DNA of 64,000 nt, taken from positions 1 to 64,000 of the forward strand of contig CALUVS010000003.1 in NCBI GenBank assembly GCA_944324265.1, read 5' to 3'. The notes under the pieces were generated by a model. It saw only the letters and a list, made by a program, of their open reading frames with translations, ran no database searches and was not told the origin of the DNA. Within the stretch, counting starts at the first letter, position 1. Each line of letters opens with the position of its first letter. The stretch comes from an uncultured Traorella sp. Lineage in GTDB: Bacteria; Bacillota_I; Bacilli_A; Erysipelotrichales; Erysipelotrichaceae. Below are positions 43,701 to 51,810 of this stretch, one piece after another. A program made the position numbers and the translations under genes.

Positions 43701-46700
43701 ACAGACAAAGCTTCCGTCTGCATTCTTGAGCGGTACTTCCACCATCGGTTGATCATTTGGATCATGCAGGTTATCATCGGCAGCGATATCGAATAAGATA
43801 CCTTCCTTGTGCAGGTTATATCCTTCAGGTGCAATGATCTCTGCCAAAGAATAGCTTCCAGCAGGCAATGGTTCTTCCAATATGATCTGTCCTTGGTTAT
43901 CTGTTGTCCATTTTGTGATCCCATCGATTGCTACCCATTCACCAATGACACTATCAAGACCATTTTCATCACGATATGTATCATCGATGCCATATTCGCA
44001 CCAACCGTTGTTCCATTCTGCACCTACACCACGGCAGCCATCATCTGTATCACTTGGATAACGATAGACAGCTTCTACTGTTGCTTCGCCATTGACGATA
44101 CCATTGAATAAGATGTGCTTATAGGTATCTTCCAGATTCAAGTTAGGATTCCATTGGAAGATCCTGAATATCGCAAAGGATTCTGTGATCAATTGTCCGG
44201 TCTCACTATCTTTCTTCAAGATCTGCAAGTATTGACGATTCAGCTTATCTTCGATATTGCTTCCTACATATCTGGAAGTAGAAACATAATCAGAGAAGAT
44301 ATGGAATTGTTTATTAACCCATGTTTCATCATCTTTAGTTCCGATTCCTCCTACACGATCCTGTTGAGAAGTCCAGCCGCTAGGTTCAGTTGTATCACTC
44401 AAGTGATCTACTATATCAGTAGTTGTTGATCTTTCGATACCCAATTCCCAAACTGTGGAATCTTCATTGATATCATAAGTGGTCAGGTTCTTGGTGATCT
44501 CAGCTTCCCAAGAAACTCTTTCATATCCAACAGGTGCGGATAATTCCACTACTGTATAAGTACCATAAGGTAATGGAAGACCTGTTTGCTGCAAGTAAGC
44601 CAATACTTCTACATGTGACTTATCATATGGATTGGCATATTCATAACCATAATCAAAATCACCATAGCTATTGGCATTGCCTGTATTGAACAATGCGGCA
44701 TAGTTTGCCCAAACGATCGTTTCCGGACGATTCGTTCCGGCATTTCCTTTACTGTCTGTCTTCAATACCATGTATAAGGACTTATCAGAAAGATTCGCAT
44801 CGGTCAATCCTTGACGATCAGCAGTTGGATTCACATAGGTATTTCTCTTTTCATAGTGATAATAATTTCCTTCTGCATCATCATTGATACGTACTTCTTC
44901 ATAGTATTCTTCTGCCGGTCTGAATCCTGCACCTGTTGCAGTACCATCAGCACTGATCATGACAAGTCCTTGATTGTTTGCAATTTCTTCGGCAGTAGCT
45001 AAACGATAATCTTCGTGTGCATCACCATCTTCTTCTTCACCGATGACATCATCACCGCTTGGATCGACGTAATAGATGAAATATCCATTTTCATCTGTGA
45101 CATACTTCATGCCATCCATGCGTGTTCCAGCAAAATAGATATCTGGAAGTTTTCCATCTTCGGCAGTTGTATCGGCAATCTGATCATTCTTAGAGTTCAG
45201 ATAGATACCAAAGTAGATATCTTCACCGGCAATATTATTGTTATCATCGATATTGCCATCTTCATTGCTTCCCATATCTACGGTCTGAGTCAGGATCTTC
45301 TTGAACTGCAAGTGTCCTTTCTGAACACTGTTGGCATAATCCAGACCGCTGTTCTTGGTCAAGGTATAAGAATGTCCTCTGGCGATCGAGAAATTGATCG
45401 GCGGCATTGTATGAGTTTCAGTCTCCCCATTGGCATTTCTTGTCAAGACTGCATCATTGCCTTCATTGACAACACCATCATTCGGTACTACTTCATTATA
45501 AGCACTGTCTTCTCCTACATATTTGATATCTACATTCACTGTCTGACCGCCAACAAAGTCTGGGTTAGTTGTATTTACCAATCCATTGGTATAATTCAGA
45601 TACCAATATCCGCCATCCGGTGAATCTGTCGGGATCACACCTGCATTATAGAGCTGAGTTGCTTTTTCATAATCGAATTGATAATAAGCACTTTCCTTGT
45701 CTTTTAATTTTGCTAAGACTTCATCAGCATGAGCAGGATCGACATGCCACAGACCATCTTCATCATTGAAGACAAGCGGCAGTTCTTCCTGATAGACTCC
45801 TGATGATCGGACTTCTTGAATCGCATATTCCCCTAATTCCAGCATCTGTGTCGTTGCCGTTGAGATATTGTTCAAAGAGCCATCCGGAGTCTGTGTCATG
45901 ACAAGCACATCAGCGACTTCTCCGGCAACAAGATCATTGCCTGTAAATTCTGATTTGGCGATCGTACCATCATGCAGGACGATCGGACTTCTTGCAGTAA
46001 CGACATAGACTGCACCATAGAAGTAGCCATCCCCTTGCGGTTCATGGGTATTGCTGTGGTTGAGATAGCTTGTTTCACCATCTACCTTGTGAACAGTGAA
46101 ACGTCCTTTTTGTCTTGCATTGTAATGGATCAATGCAAGCTGATCTGCACCTGAGTTATCTTCACTGATCGTAAAACGGATCTTTTCCCATTTATCCAGA
46201 TTCAGATAACCATCATAATCCGCAGAACATGTATAACCGCCTGATGGCTGCGAATTACAAGTGTTTTCTGATGTATGTGGTTCCATGGCATAGAACTCAC
46301 CGCCAGCCCATCCGACACCTTCTGTTTCCACATATTCTGGATCCAGTTCCACAGTATAGGTTACTTCACGTTCACCAGCGATGGACTCATTACTACTTTT
46401 TTCTGCATATTCATCTTGGATCTCTGCCCACAATGCATCAAAGGCATCATAGTAATTCTGAATGATCGGAGTTGTGTCGATCTTGCCATTAGCAGGAGTT
46501 GTCTGAGAGTCCATGACCTCATCATCTTTTGCCCATACTGTTTCTTTATCCTTACCTTCAGTTGGTTCTTCATCTTCCCATCCACAAACTTCATTGTCAC
46601 CAGAGCCGGTGCAGCGATAAACACTTACTTCTTTTGTCCATACATAATGCAATTCATAGGTTTCACCTGCATGGAATGTAAACGTTGCCCCTTCGATTGG

Positions 46701-48293
46701 GAAATGAGTACCATCTTGATCGTTACCGTCCAGATCCTGTTTGATCAGCATCGGTGCGACAAGATTCTTCTTTTCTGGTTTTGGCTTTTCGTCCTCATCA
46801 CTAGGAGTTGCCCCCGGCTCTTCTGAGAACTGGATCTTGATCATCTTGACCAGCTCCAAAGGCAATGTGAATTGCATCAATTCTTGCAATTCAGGCCCTG
46901 CCTGATATTCAATCGAAGATCCAATATTGACAGAATCTGTCAAGGACATCGCATACACTTCATTACCTTCCAATGAAGCACTTCGTTTAAAGGAATAAAT
47001 CCAATTGCCATCTCTATCTTTATCAAAAGATACATTGATTTTATTGCTGGAGTATTCAGCTAAGCCTTTCATCAGATCCTTGAGATCCTCATCGCAATGC
47101 TTGATGGAGATCGTTCCGCCTGTGGCACCGGTCAAGACCTTATGTGTCACACCATTTTCATCTTCTTGATCTTCAATGGTAAAGACCGCATCATCACCCC
47201 AAACATATTTTGGATCACCAAAACTAGCCACTTGTGTCTTCCAATCAAAAGGAACATATTTTCCTGTTGAGTTGACTTCACCATCAACAGAAAGATAACC
47301 GCCTGTACATCTTCCGGTTTCATCACAAGTACCGCCCGTTCCATAAACTGTTTCTACATCACTAACCCAAGGATCATTTTCCCAGATCAATAATTGATCA
47401 TCATAATCTGCTTGAAGTACGCTGCTGTGAGAAGCAATCTTATCTTCTACCCAATCAATGGCAGCTTGGAACTTAGAATCATAATTGCTGATGGAATATC
47501 CCAGTTTATCCCAGATCATGATCTGACAAACGAATACCCATTCATCCCCTGATAAATTTAATCCTGAATCTTTGTACATGACATTGGTATAATACCAAGT
47601 CAACGCAAGATCTCTTTGAGCTACTTCTATATTACCTTTTCCCTTTACAGTATCACTGCTGTCGCTCAGCATTGTATGTTCATATTGAGAAAAATTCGTA
47701 CCCGCTGTCATTTCAGGCTCCAAGCAATACACCGCCCACGAATCCTCATCCTGCATATAAGCCACATAATGTGCATTTCCCGGTCCCATGTTCTGACCAT
47801 CTACTGTTACCTTATAAGGATATAATTTTGTATAAAGGATTCCGCTGGAAGGCTGACCAGCGCCAAACAAACTTATCTCTTTGTTTTCAAATAACCACCC
47901 ATTTGCTTTGGAAGGCTGATTTCCATCATTCATACGATTTGAATCTAACACGATTTCCAAATGTTTATATTCTTCTATTTTTCCTTCTTTGCTGTAAACA
48001 AAAATAAATTCATATACGCCATTGCATGGAGCCAGATAATTTCCTCGATTGCCTAATGAAACTGTCCCATCTGGATTGATCACCCTCACAGCAGTCCATC
48101 CATTCTCCTGCATTTCGGGTTCCAGCAGCACAGAACTGCCATCCTCCAGTACACTCTGATGCGAGACTATTTCAACAGTATCTATATCTATTTCTTCCTG
48201 CAAAACATATGCCTCTGTGCTTTGCGACATTTGGTTGATTGTCATCCCTAAACAAACCAGCGCAAATAATAAATTTCTGAATCCCTTTTTCAT
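40776..48293 (-). CDS. Giant cell-wall-anchored adhesin with thioester and multiple SpaA/Cna-B-type domains
   Basis: A 2505-residue surface protein. Signal peptide at 1-29 (MKKGFRNLLFALVCLGMTINQ). Residues about 150-275 look like a thioester domain: AVYCLEPE (Cys190) and VFVCQIMIWDKLGY (Gln257), the residues that would form the Cys-Gln bond. The long stalk carries many SpaA/Cna-B-like modules with E-box endings such as YTVVELSAPVGY, YSLAEIIAPEGY, YYVIEKESPHGY, YYIREIDAPDGY and YYLKEIQAPSGY. A BspA-type leucine-rich segment and a T/E/P-rich low-complexity insert lie near 1890-2060. C-terminal TPNTG, hydrophobic segment and KKQ form an LPXTG-like sorting signal. Start at 48293 after GGAGGCTGAAT. 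No sortase is nearby. Confidence 0.92.
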   Translation of the reverse strand: MKKGFRNLLFALVCLGMTINQMSQSTEAYVLQEEIDIDTVEIVSHQSVLEDGSSVLLEPEMQENGWTAVRVINPDGTVSLGNRGNYLAPCNGVYEFIFVYSKEGKIEEYKHLEIVLDSNRMNDGNQPSKANGWLFENKEISLFGAGQPSSGILYTKLYPYKVTVDGQNMGPGNAHYVAYMQDEDSWAVYCLEPEMTAGTNFSQYEHTMLSDSSDTVKGKGNIEVAQRDLALTWYYTNVMYKDSGLNLSGDEWVFVCQIMIWDKLGYSISNYDSKFQAAIDWVEDKIASHSSVLQADYDDQLLIWENDPWVSDVETVYGTGGTCDETGRCTGGYLSVDGEVNSTGKYVPFDWKTQVASFGDPKYVWGDDAVFTIEDQEDENGVTHKVLTGATGGTISIKHCDEDLKDLMKGLAEYSSNKINVSFDKDRDGNWIYSFKRSASLEGNEVYAMSLTDSVNIGSSIEYQAGPELQELMQFTLPLELVKMIKIQFSEEPGATPSDEDEKPKPEKKNLVAPMLIKQDLDGNDQDGTHFPIEGATFTFHAGETYELHYVWTKEVSVYRCTGSGDNEVCGWEDEEPTEGKDKETVWAKDDEVMDSQTTPANGKIDTTPIIQNYYDAFDALWAEIQDEYAEKSSNESIAGEREVTYTVELDPEYVETEGVGWAGGEFYAMEPHTSENTCNSQPSGGYTCSADYDGYLNLDKWEKIRFTISEDNSGADQLALIHYNARQKGRFTVHKVDGETSYLNHSNTHEPQGDGYFYGAVYVVTARSPIVLHDGTIAKSEFTGNDLVAGEVADVLVMTQTPDGSLNNISTATTQMLELGEYAIQEVRSSGVYQEELPLVFNDEDGLWHVDPAHADEVLAKLKDKESAYYQFDYEKATQLYNAGVIPTDSPDGGYWYLNYTNGLVNTTNPDFVGGQTVNVDIKYVGEDSAYNEVVPNDGVVNEGNDAVLTRNANGETETHTMPPINFSIARGHSYTLTKNSGLDYANSVQKGHLQFKKILTQTVDMGSNEDGNIDDNNNIAGEDIYFGIYLNSKNDQIADTTAEDGKLPDIYFAGTRMDGMKYVTDENGYFIYYVDPSGDDVIGEEEDGDAHEDYRLATAEEIANNQGLVMISADGTATGAGFRPAEEYYEEVRINDDAEGNYYHYEKRNTYVNPTADRQGLTDANLSDKSLYMVLKTDSKGNAGTNRPETIVWANYAALFNTGNANSYGDFDYGYEYANPYDKSHVEVLAYLQQTGLPLPYGTYTVVELSAPVGYERVSWEAEITKNLTTYDINEDSTVWELGIERSTTTDIVDHLSDTTEPSGWTSQQDRVGGIGTKDDETWVNKQFHIFSDYVSTSRYVGSNIEDKLNRQYLQILKKDSETGQLITESFAIFRIFQWNPNLNLEDTYKHILFNGIVNGEATVEAVYRYPSDTDDGCRGVGAEWNNGWCEYGIDDTYRDENGLDSVIGEWVAIDGITKWTTDNQGQIILEEPLPAGSYSLAEIIAPEGYNLHKEGILFDIAADDNLHDPNDQPMVEVPLKNADGSFVCAEDKPNCNDPQSPDYAIDENGDVILDHVETQWVDKYLTVVFEVENIPQKGVIGIEKRGTIFDGFEAYTDERTGMIGWKPVWKEDSLVPFNTVFEVYAAEDIVLNGDIKYTANELVDTITTDEDGHGLSKQLYLGKYYVIEKESPHGYLTNGERMDVELTYDMQLSLIFPEFLQLNNDRQRFEIEILKSDEDGRPLGNAVFGIFAAEELPSFNDDTIPDEDVDDEFTRDPEEEDGEWTKDGKKKVAPVHDQRVSEDEFASWYEYEVISHQNGDTTIYEGIKITGLKNSDIKALEVPAVVEMNDGKELFVIEIGESAFADMGLLTISLPETLLKVNGLAFANNLDLVWIRFYESFLDYEPYYETEEEIDVNEGEYVQPDPSEPIDPDFGVDPIDPPTDGTETGDGETEIPETPEDGADTGNEETDIPTDETGDTEESETPTVPEEGGAAINLLRFSAVTYLNETIDNNTEVSETPTVPEEGTGTKTPDGEQPTDPEENIDDGYLIMGDLRFDFDSSALNGCYNFRYFVASSANFDRFDGAYVDGSDEPEALEDGYFVYDITLDQIRLINEGEAAYAMSGFPLFEEYTVDELDPGFGVDPDQITEDGDKQTTIPADSLLEIVVTDSQGRAVTSFDYPEGKYYIREIDAPDGYYINYDVWEVELAHDGSEAPVLRVAANNGTPIVDEKIPEEPEELEEPWEPTPTIDSLIVRLNKEMEGNLEDAWRDVEFGIFAAEDIYVGRNNPRLVYEEDEMLTSGHIDRDGEFNVLLTEDEFRLADGCYYVMEIATNENYVLDDTKWYFDYDRSEDGRHAVVYINGGEPIVNELKKISIQLEKIDAIHPNLFLEGAKFVLMDDDGNTLHESHATDHQGRTYFDHLSEGVYYLKEIQAPSGYELDEVIRVLEITFEDNRWSVYIDNEKLGYNRTRQSYVYQWGNTQKKEILDDTPNTGVYFQTAGKYFTLFFLVSSFVLICYLKKQ

Positions 48294-48387
48294 ATTCAGC
48301 CTCCTTTTTCCATGCATATAATTTACCGGTTTCATTTAGGGCTTATTTCTTTGTGCACAGTTAGTACCGCAAAAGTATAAAAACGTT

Positions 48388-48430
48388 ACAAAAAAAATAA
48401 AGAAAGATGATTTTTGATTCACCTTTCTTT
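48388..48430 (-). terminator. Terminator of the small membrane-peptide gene
   Basis: Minus-strand GAAAGGTGA pairs with TCATCTTTC (one G-U), followed by TTTATTTTTTTTG. Confidence 0.65.
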
Positions 48431-48484
48431 TTCACACTTATTTTACATCAATCTTATGAATTCCTATTTTCCATTCCTGACTGA

Positions 48485-48610
48485 TCAAATCATCAAAAAC
48501 AGAATCAACATATTTCCGGCACTGACTAACAAAATCAAAACTAAAGATAAGAGGAATGCATTCCGATAGTGATTCATCGCTTCCCTAAAATACTTGAAGA
48601 TCAATTTCAT
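48485..48610 (-). CDS. 41-residue membrane peptide
   Basis: A short frame reading MKLIFKYFREAMNHYRNAFL and continuing with a hydrophobic stretch to residue 41. It is basic at the N-terminus and has one strongly hydrophobic span (about 18-41). The ATG follows GGGGGATAACTT; a promoter (48634-48661) and a terminator (48388-48430) frame it, making a complete small transcription unit between tRNA-Leu and the giant adhesin. Candidates are a type I toxin-like peptide, a small membrane modulator, or a peptide signal; nothing in the sequence decides. Confidence 0.6.
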   Translation of the reverse strand: MKLIFKYFREAMNHYRNAFLLSLVLILLVSAGNMLILFLMI

Positions 48611-48633
48611 AAGTTATCCCCCAAAATACATTC

Positions 48634-48661
48634 ATTTTAATATTGAAATCTAAGAAAGCAA
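48634..48661 (-). promoter_or_regulatory. Promoter of the small membrane-peptide gene
   Basis: Minus-strand TTGCTT (48661-48656), 16-bp spacer, TAAAAT (48639-48634). Confidence 0.5.
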
Positions 48662-48748
48662 TATTAAAAATTACTTTTATAAGATTGAATTTCATTTATA
48701 CAACTGCAAAAAAATACACCAAAACTTCGACATTTCAAACTTATATAT

Positions 48749-48776
48749 GAAAAAAGCCCTTTATTCAAAGGCTTTC
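48749..48776 (-). terminator. Terminator after tRNA-Leu
   Basis: AAAGCCTTT and AAAGGGCTTT pair with one bulged G, followed on the minus strand by TTTC, ten bases after the CCA end. Confidence 0.7.
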
Positions 48777-48785
48777 ATTGACAAT

Positions 48786-48872
48786 TGGTGCCCGAGGCCG
48801 GACTCGAACCGGCACAGTATTGCTACCGACGGATTTTGAGTCCGTTGCGTCTACCAATTTCACCACTCGGGC
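48786..48872 (-). tRNA. tRNA-Leu (anticodon CAA)
   Basis: An 87-nt tRNA on the minus strand: acceptor GCCCGAG pairs with CTCGGGC, D-arm GGTGAAATTGGTAGAC, anticodon arm ACGGA-CTCAAAA-TCCGT (anticodon CAA, reading UUG), long class II variable arm CGGTAGCAATACTG, T-arm GCCGGTTCGAGTCCGGC, and an encoded CCA end. Confidence 0.97.
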
Positions 48873-48884
48873 GTGTGCTCATAT

Positions 48885-48913
48885 ATATTAAAACATTTTG
48901 AAGATTTTTGCAA
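48885..48913 (-). promoter_or_regulatory. Promoter of tRNA-Leu
   Basis: Minus-strand TTGCAA (48913-48908), 17-bp spacer, TAATAT (48890-48885), 12 bp before the mature 5' end. Confidence 0.6.
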
Positions 48914-49010
48914 GATATTTCGATATCATTTTTAAAAAATTTGAATATAATTGTACATATCACAGACAATACACTGATTTGTTTGATATTTTATTCAATC
49001 AAAAAAAGTC

Positions 49011-49048
49011 AAATCTGGTGTCAGCCAAATAAAATTGACACCAGATTT
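49011..49048. repeat. 13-bp perfect inverted repeat
   Basis: AAATCTGGTGTCA (49011-49023) and TGACACCAGATTT (49036-49048) with a 12-nt centre. On the minus strand it is followed by GACTTTTTTT, so it could be a terminator of a lost leftward gene; it also stands 25 bp before the truncated TetR-like frame and may mark a junction. Confidence 0.6.
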
Positions 49049-49073
49049 ATGTGTTCAATTAATTTTTACTTAA

Positions 49074-49367
49074 TTGTTAAAACATATCAAAAAACATAAA
49101 TACTTCTATAAAATCAATCTTCAGATAAGAAAATCATTTCCGTTGAAACAAGGCTACGAACAAATGTGGAAGATCATTGAACAGCTCTGTCATCAAGCCG
49201 GTATTCATAATGAGGAAGAAATACTCTATTATCTGATTAACTTTCAGGCTGGATTTACCATGACCTTGAAGCATTGGGTAGATACTGACTGCAAGATCAG
49301 TGAAACAGAAATCGCCGCTACCATCAAAAACTGTGTACCGCACATCTTGATGCAGAACAATCAATAA
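49074..49367 (+). pseudogene. TetR-family C-terminal fragment lacking its DNA-binding domain
   Basis: A 97-residue frame whose second half (GYEQMWKIIEQL, YYLINFQAGFTMTLKHW, SETEIAATIKN) resembles the C-terminal ligand/dimerisation domain of TetR proteins. The N-terminal helix-turn-helix expected in about the first 50 residues is absent, and there is no convincing ribosome binding site (start codon is not ATG). Most likely a relic of a TetR regulator whose front was lost. A headless dimerisation peptide could act as an inhibitor, but nothing shows that. Confidence 0.55.
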
Positions 49368-49530
49368 AAGAATTTTCTCTAACAATCTCGATATAATAAA
49401 GCAAATATAAAAAGAAGAACTATTTTAAATAGATGAATTGATTTTTCAGGATATATCGTTTACATTAGAATTAAAGAATATCTGTCTCCGTTATGCTGCA
49501 ATCATATCCAATTCAAAACAGGAAAAAAAT

Positions 49531-50019
49531 ATGAAACCAAGAAAAATAATAATCTATTTATTGCTGATGACAATTCTTTGGGGATGTTCCGTCAAAGAAG
49601 AAAGCATTACTTATCGAGTTCGTCAGATTGATCAGCCGACAGGAATGAATATTATTGAAGTTCATGATAATATTTCTGTGAATGATGATATTGTAGATGT
49701 GATGTATCAGCTGATTTTATACTATAATGAAGCGACAATTACCTTTATCGATTCGGGTTCATTAGATCCAGAAGAAAGTACAAATACCGGCATATGGGCT
49801 GAATTAGAAGATAATTCTTTGTATACATTAGATGAACAATTCGGAGCAGCTACCTATGATCAAGAACAAAATACTTTAAAGATCTTGATGTTTTATTCTA
49901 TTACCTCCGATGATCGAACATCTAAGGAAATCAGAAAACGACAGCTGAAATTTGAGTTAGATACCTCACATCCTGAAACTATTGCATTGGAACTCATTGA
50001 TTCAGGCGATAGGATATAA
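49531..50019 (+). CDS. Small lipoprotein of unknown function
   Basis: A 162-residue lipoprotein: basic start MKPRKIIIYLLLMTILWGCS with lipobox LWGC (Cys19). The mature part is acidic, mostly predicted strands (TYRVRQIDQPTGMNIIEVHD), with no family I recognise. The ATG at 49531 follows AACAGGAAAAAAAT; an upstream extension of the frame to 49438 has no signal sequence. Monocistronic with a strong terminator. Confidence 0.65.
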   Translation: MKPRKIIIYLLLMTILWGCSVKEESITYRVRQIDQPTGMNIIEVHDNISVNDDIVDVMYQLILYYNEATITFIDSGSLDPEESTNTGIWAELEDNSLYTLDEQFGAATYDQEQNTLKILMFYSITSDDRTSKEIRKRQLKFELDTSHPETIALELIDSGDRI

Positions 50020-50023
50020 AATG

Positions 50024-50068
50024 AAATGGCTCTTTTATCACATCAGTGATATGAGAGCCATTTTGTTT
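50024..50068 (+). terminator. Terminator after the small lipoprotein
   Basis: AAATGGCTCT and AGAGCCATTT stem with a long AT-rich inner hairpin, followed by TGTTTAT. Confidence 0.75.
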
Positions 50069-50199
50069 ATGATTCATATAGCTATGCATTGATCAAAGTT
50101 CTTTTTCTTTATTCAATTGAAAACACTGTATCTCTTAAAAAAATGCAGCCCAGCATAACTGAATATGCACAAGCTGTACGTTGTATAACAATTAAAATA

Positions 50200-51048
50200 C
50201 TAGTCTTTTTGACGCAGGATCACTTCTCCCTGACATTCCATAACCGCATCTTCCATGATGATTTCTTTGACATCATCACAAATAATCTTACCTGATCTTG
50301 GATTTTTGACAGAATCAATGGATCCCTGAATCTCTGCCTCTACATCAGAATATTCAAAAGATAGGTCACAAGCCTCCATTGTACAATTGATAAGCTTTAA
50401 ATTTTTGCAATAGCATAAAGGCTGTGTGCCGATGATATGACAATCAATCAAAGTTAAGCCATCCGAAAACCATCCCAGGTATTCTCCTTTGACAGTAGAA
50501 TTTCTGACCGTTACATTCTTGCTGTGCCAGAAAGCATCCTTTGTATCCAGATAACTATCTTCAATGACCAGATCTTTCATATACTGAAAAGAATATTTCC
50601 CTTTCATATCCACATTTTTCAAAGATACATGCTTAGAATCCAAAAATAAATACTCCGCATTGATCTTTGTATCTTCCAATGCAATGTTTTCACTCTTCCA
50701 GCCAAATTCCGCAGAATCAATATCACTGCCCTTAATTGTAATATCTTGGCATTCACGTACAGCCTTGATGCAGTGCAGCTGACTGTTTTCAATCACACCG
50801 TTTTTAGCATACCAAATCGGTGCACGAGAGAATTCATCCATGCTGGAGTGAATAAGATGAAAGGTATCCACATGCCACATCGGGTAACGCAAAGAGAAGG
50901 AACAATTGTCTACATGAATCTGACGTGCTTCCTTCAGTACGGATTCCCCATCTTTTTCCCCTGCAAATGTACAATGAACCACTTTGGCATCACATAAGTG
51001 ATACAAAGCTCTTTCTTCATCAAATTGTTTATTTTCAATGATCTTCAT
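50200..51048 (-). CDS. DUF3737-family protein
   Basis: A 282-residue protein made of repeating short strands (for example ENSQLHCIKAVRECQDITIKG and LKNVDMKGKYSF), the right-handed beta-helix pattern of the DUF3737 family. No signal peptide. Function unknown; family members are widespread in gut Firmicutes. Start at the ATG at 51048 (AAGGAA upstream) rather than a GTG at 51057. The 130 bp after its stop hold no gene, only a weak hairpin ending in T's near 50140. Confidence 0.8.
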   Translation of the reverse strand: MKIIENKQFDEERALYHLCDAKVVHCTFAGEKDGESVLKEARQIHVDNCSFSLRYPMWHVDTFHLIHSSMDEFSRAPIWYAKNGVIENSQLHCIKAVRECQDITIKGSDIDSAEFGWKSENIALEDTKINAEYLFLDSKHVSLKNVDMKGKYSFQYMKDLVIEDSYLDTKDAFWHSKNVTVRNSTVKGEYLGWFSDGLTLIDCHIIGTQPLCYCKNLKLINCTMEACDLSFEYSDVEAEIQGSIDSVKNPRSGKIICDDVKEIIMEDAVMECQGEVILRQKD

Positions 51049-51147
51049 GTCTTCCACTTCCTTATTTTTTTACATGAGTATTGTAAAACAATTCATTTCA
51101 AATGTCTAATACTTGAGAAGAATTATGTGATATGCATAAAAAGCATA

Positions 51148-51801
51148 CTACTGCAGCCAATGCAGTGCATCACTGAAATCCTGTGCACATCCATCAGCCA
51201 ATGTACTTGAAGAAGTCTCACCAATCTGAATAATTCTGTCGATTCCGGCTTTTTTTGCAGCTGTGATACCTGCCGGTGAATCTTCAAATACCAAGGTATC
51301 TTCTGCTTTCACCCCGATTTTTTCAAGTGCTAGCAAATAAACAGTCGGATCTGGTTTGCCCGGCAATCGGCCATCATCATAGATCACTTGATTCCAGTCA
51401 AACCATTGAGCCAAATGAAATTCTTCAAAATAATATCTGACATTTCCGACATTGGCTCCTGTGGCAATTGTAAAAGGAATCTTATTTTCTTTCAATTGAT
51501 CAAAAAAGTTCTCTGCCCCTTTGACCAAATGAACCATATCCTTATTTTGCCGGCACAGCTGACGATACAGCTGTTCTTTTTCTTCTGATAATGCTTCTAA
51601 TTCATTTTGATCCTGAATTTCTTTGAAAAAAGTCTTGATGATCTGAATATTATCCCGGCCATAGATCTTTTCAATAAATTCTGCTTCATTTATTTCAATT
51701 CCCTTTTTCTCTTTAAGAAATTGAATCCAGGAAGCAATATGCAGAGAAGTATCCTGAAACAAAGTTCCGTTAAAATCAAATATTACACCTTTTATTTTCA
51801 T
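51148..51801 (-). CDS. HAD-superfamily phosphatase (beta-phosphoglucomutase-like)
   Basis: A 217-residue enzyme with motif I FDFNGTL (Asp9, Asn at the second position where Asp is usual), motif II TIATGANV, Lys in GKPDPTVY, and motif IV VFEDSPAGI. The second motif-I Asp is Asn11, which should weaken acid-base catalysis, although some members work with it. The cap domain is the small four-helix type of PGMB-like proteins. It follows the FtsX-type permease by 9 bp and may be co-transcribed. Start after AGGAGAAAGCT. Confidence 0.85.
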   Translation of the reverse strand: MKIKGVIFDFNGTLFQDTSLHIASWIQFLKEKKGIEINEAEFIEKIYGRDNIQIIKTFFKEIQDQNELEALSEEKEQLYRQLCRQNKDMVHLVKGAENFFDQLKENKIPFTIATGANVGNVRYYFEEFHLAQWFDWNQVIYDDGRLPGKPDPTVYLLALEKIGVKAEDTLVFEDSPAGITAAKKAGIDRIIQIGETSSSTLADGCAQDFSDALHWLQ

Positions 51802-51810
51802 AGCTTTCTC

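Noticed and set aside
46275-46826. 183-codon plus-strand frame inside the adhesin
   Set aside because: Antisense shadow; the opposite frame encodes recognisable adhesin sequence. Many similar frames in 40.8-48.3 kb are rejected for the same reason.
48908-49099. 63-codon plus-strand frame right of tRNA-Leu
   Set aside because: Low-complexity A/T-rich sequence overlapping the inverted repeat, no ribosome binding site.
50089-50295. 68-codon plus-strand frame between the lipoprotein and DUF3737 genes
   Set aside because: Overlaps the end of the real minus-strand gene and lacks a ribosome binding site.
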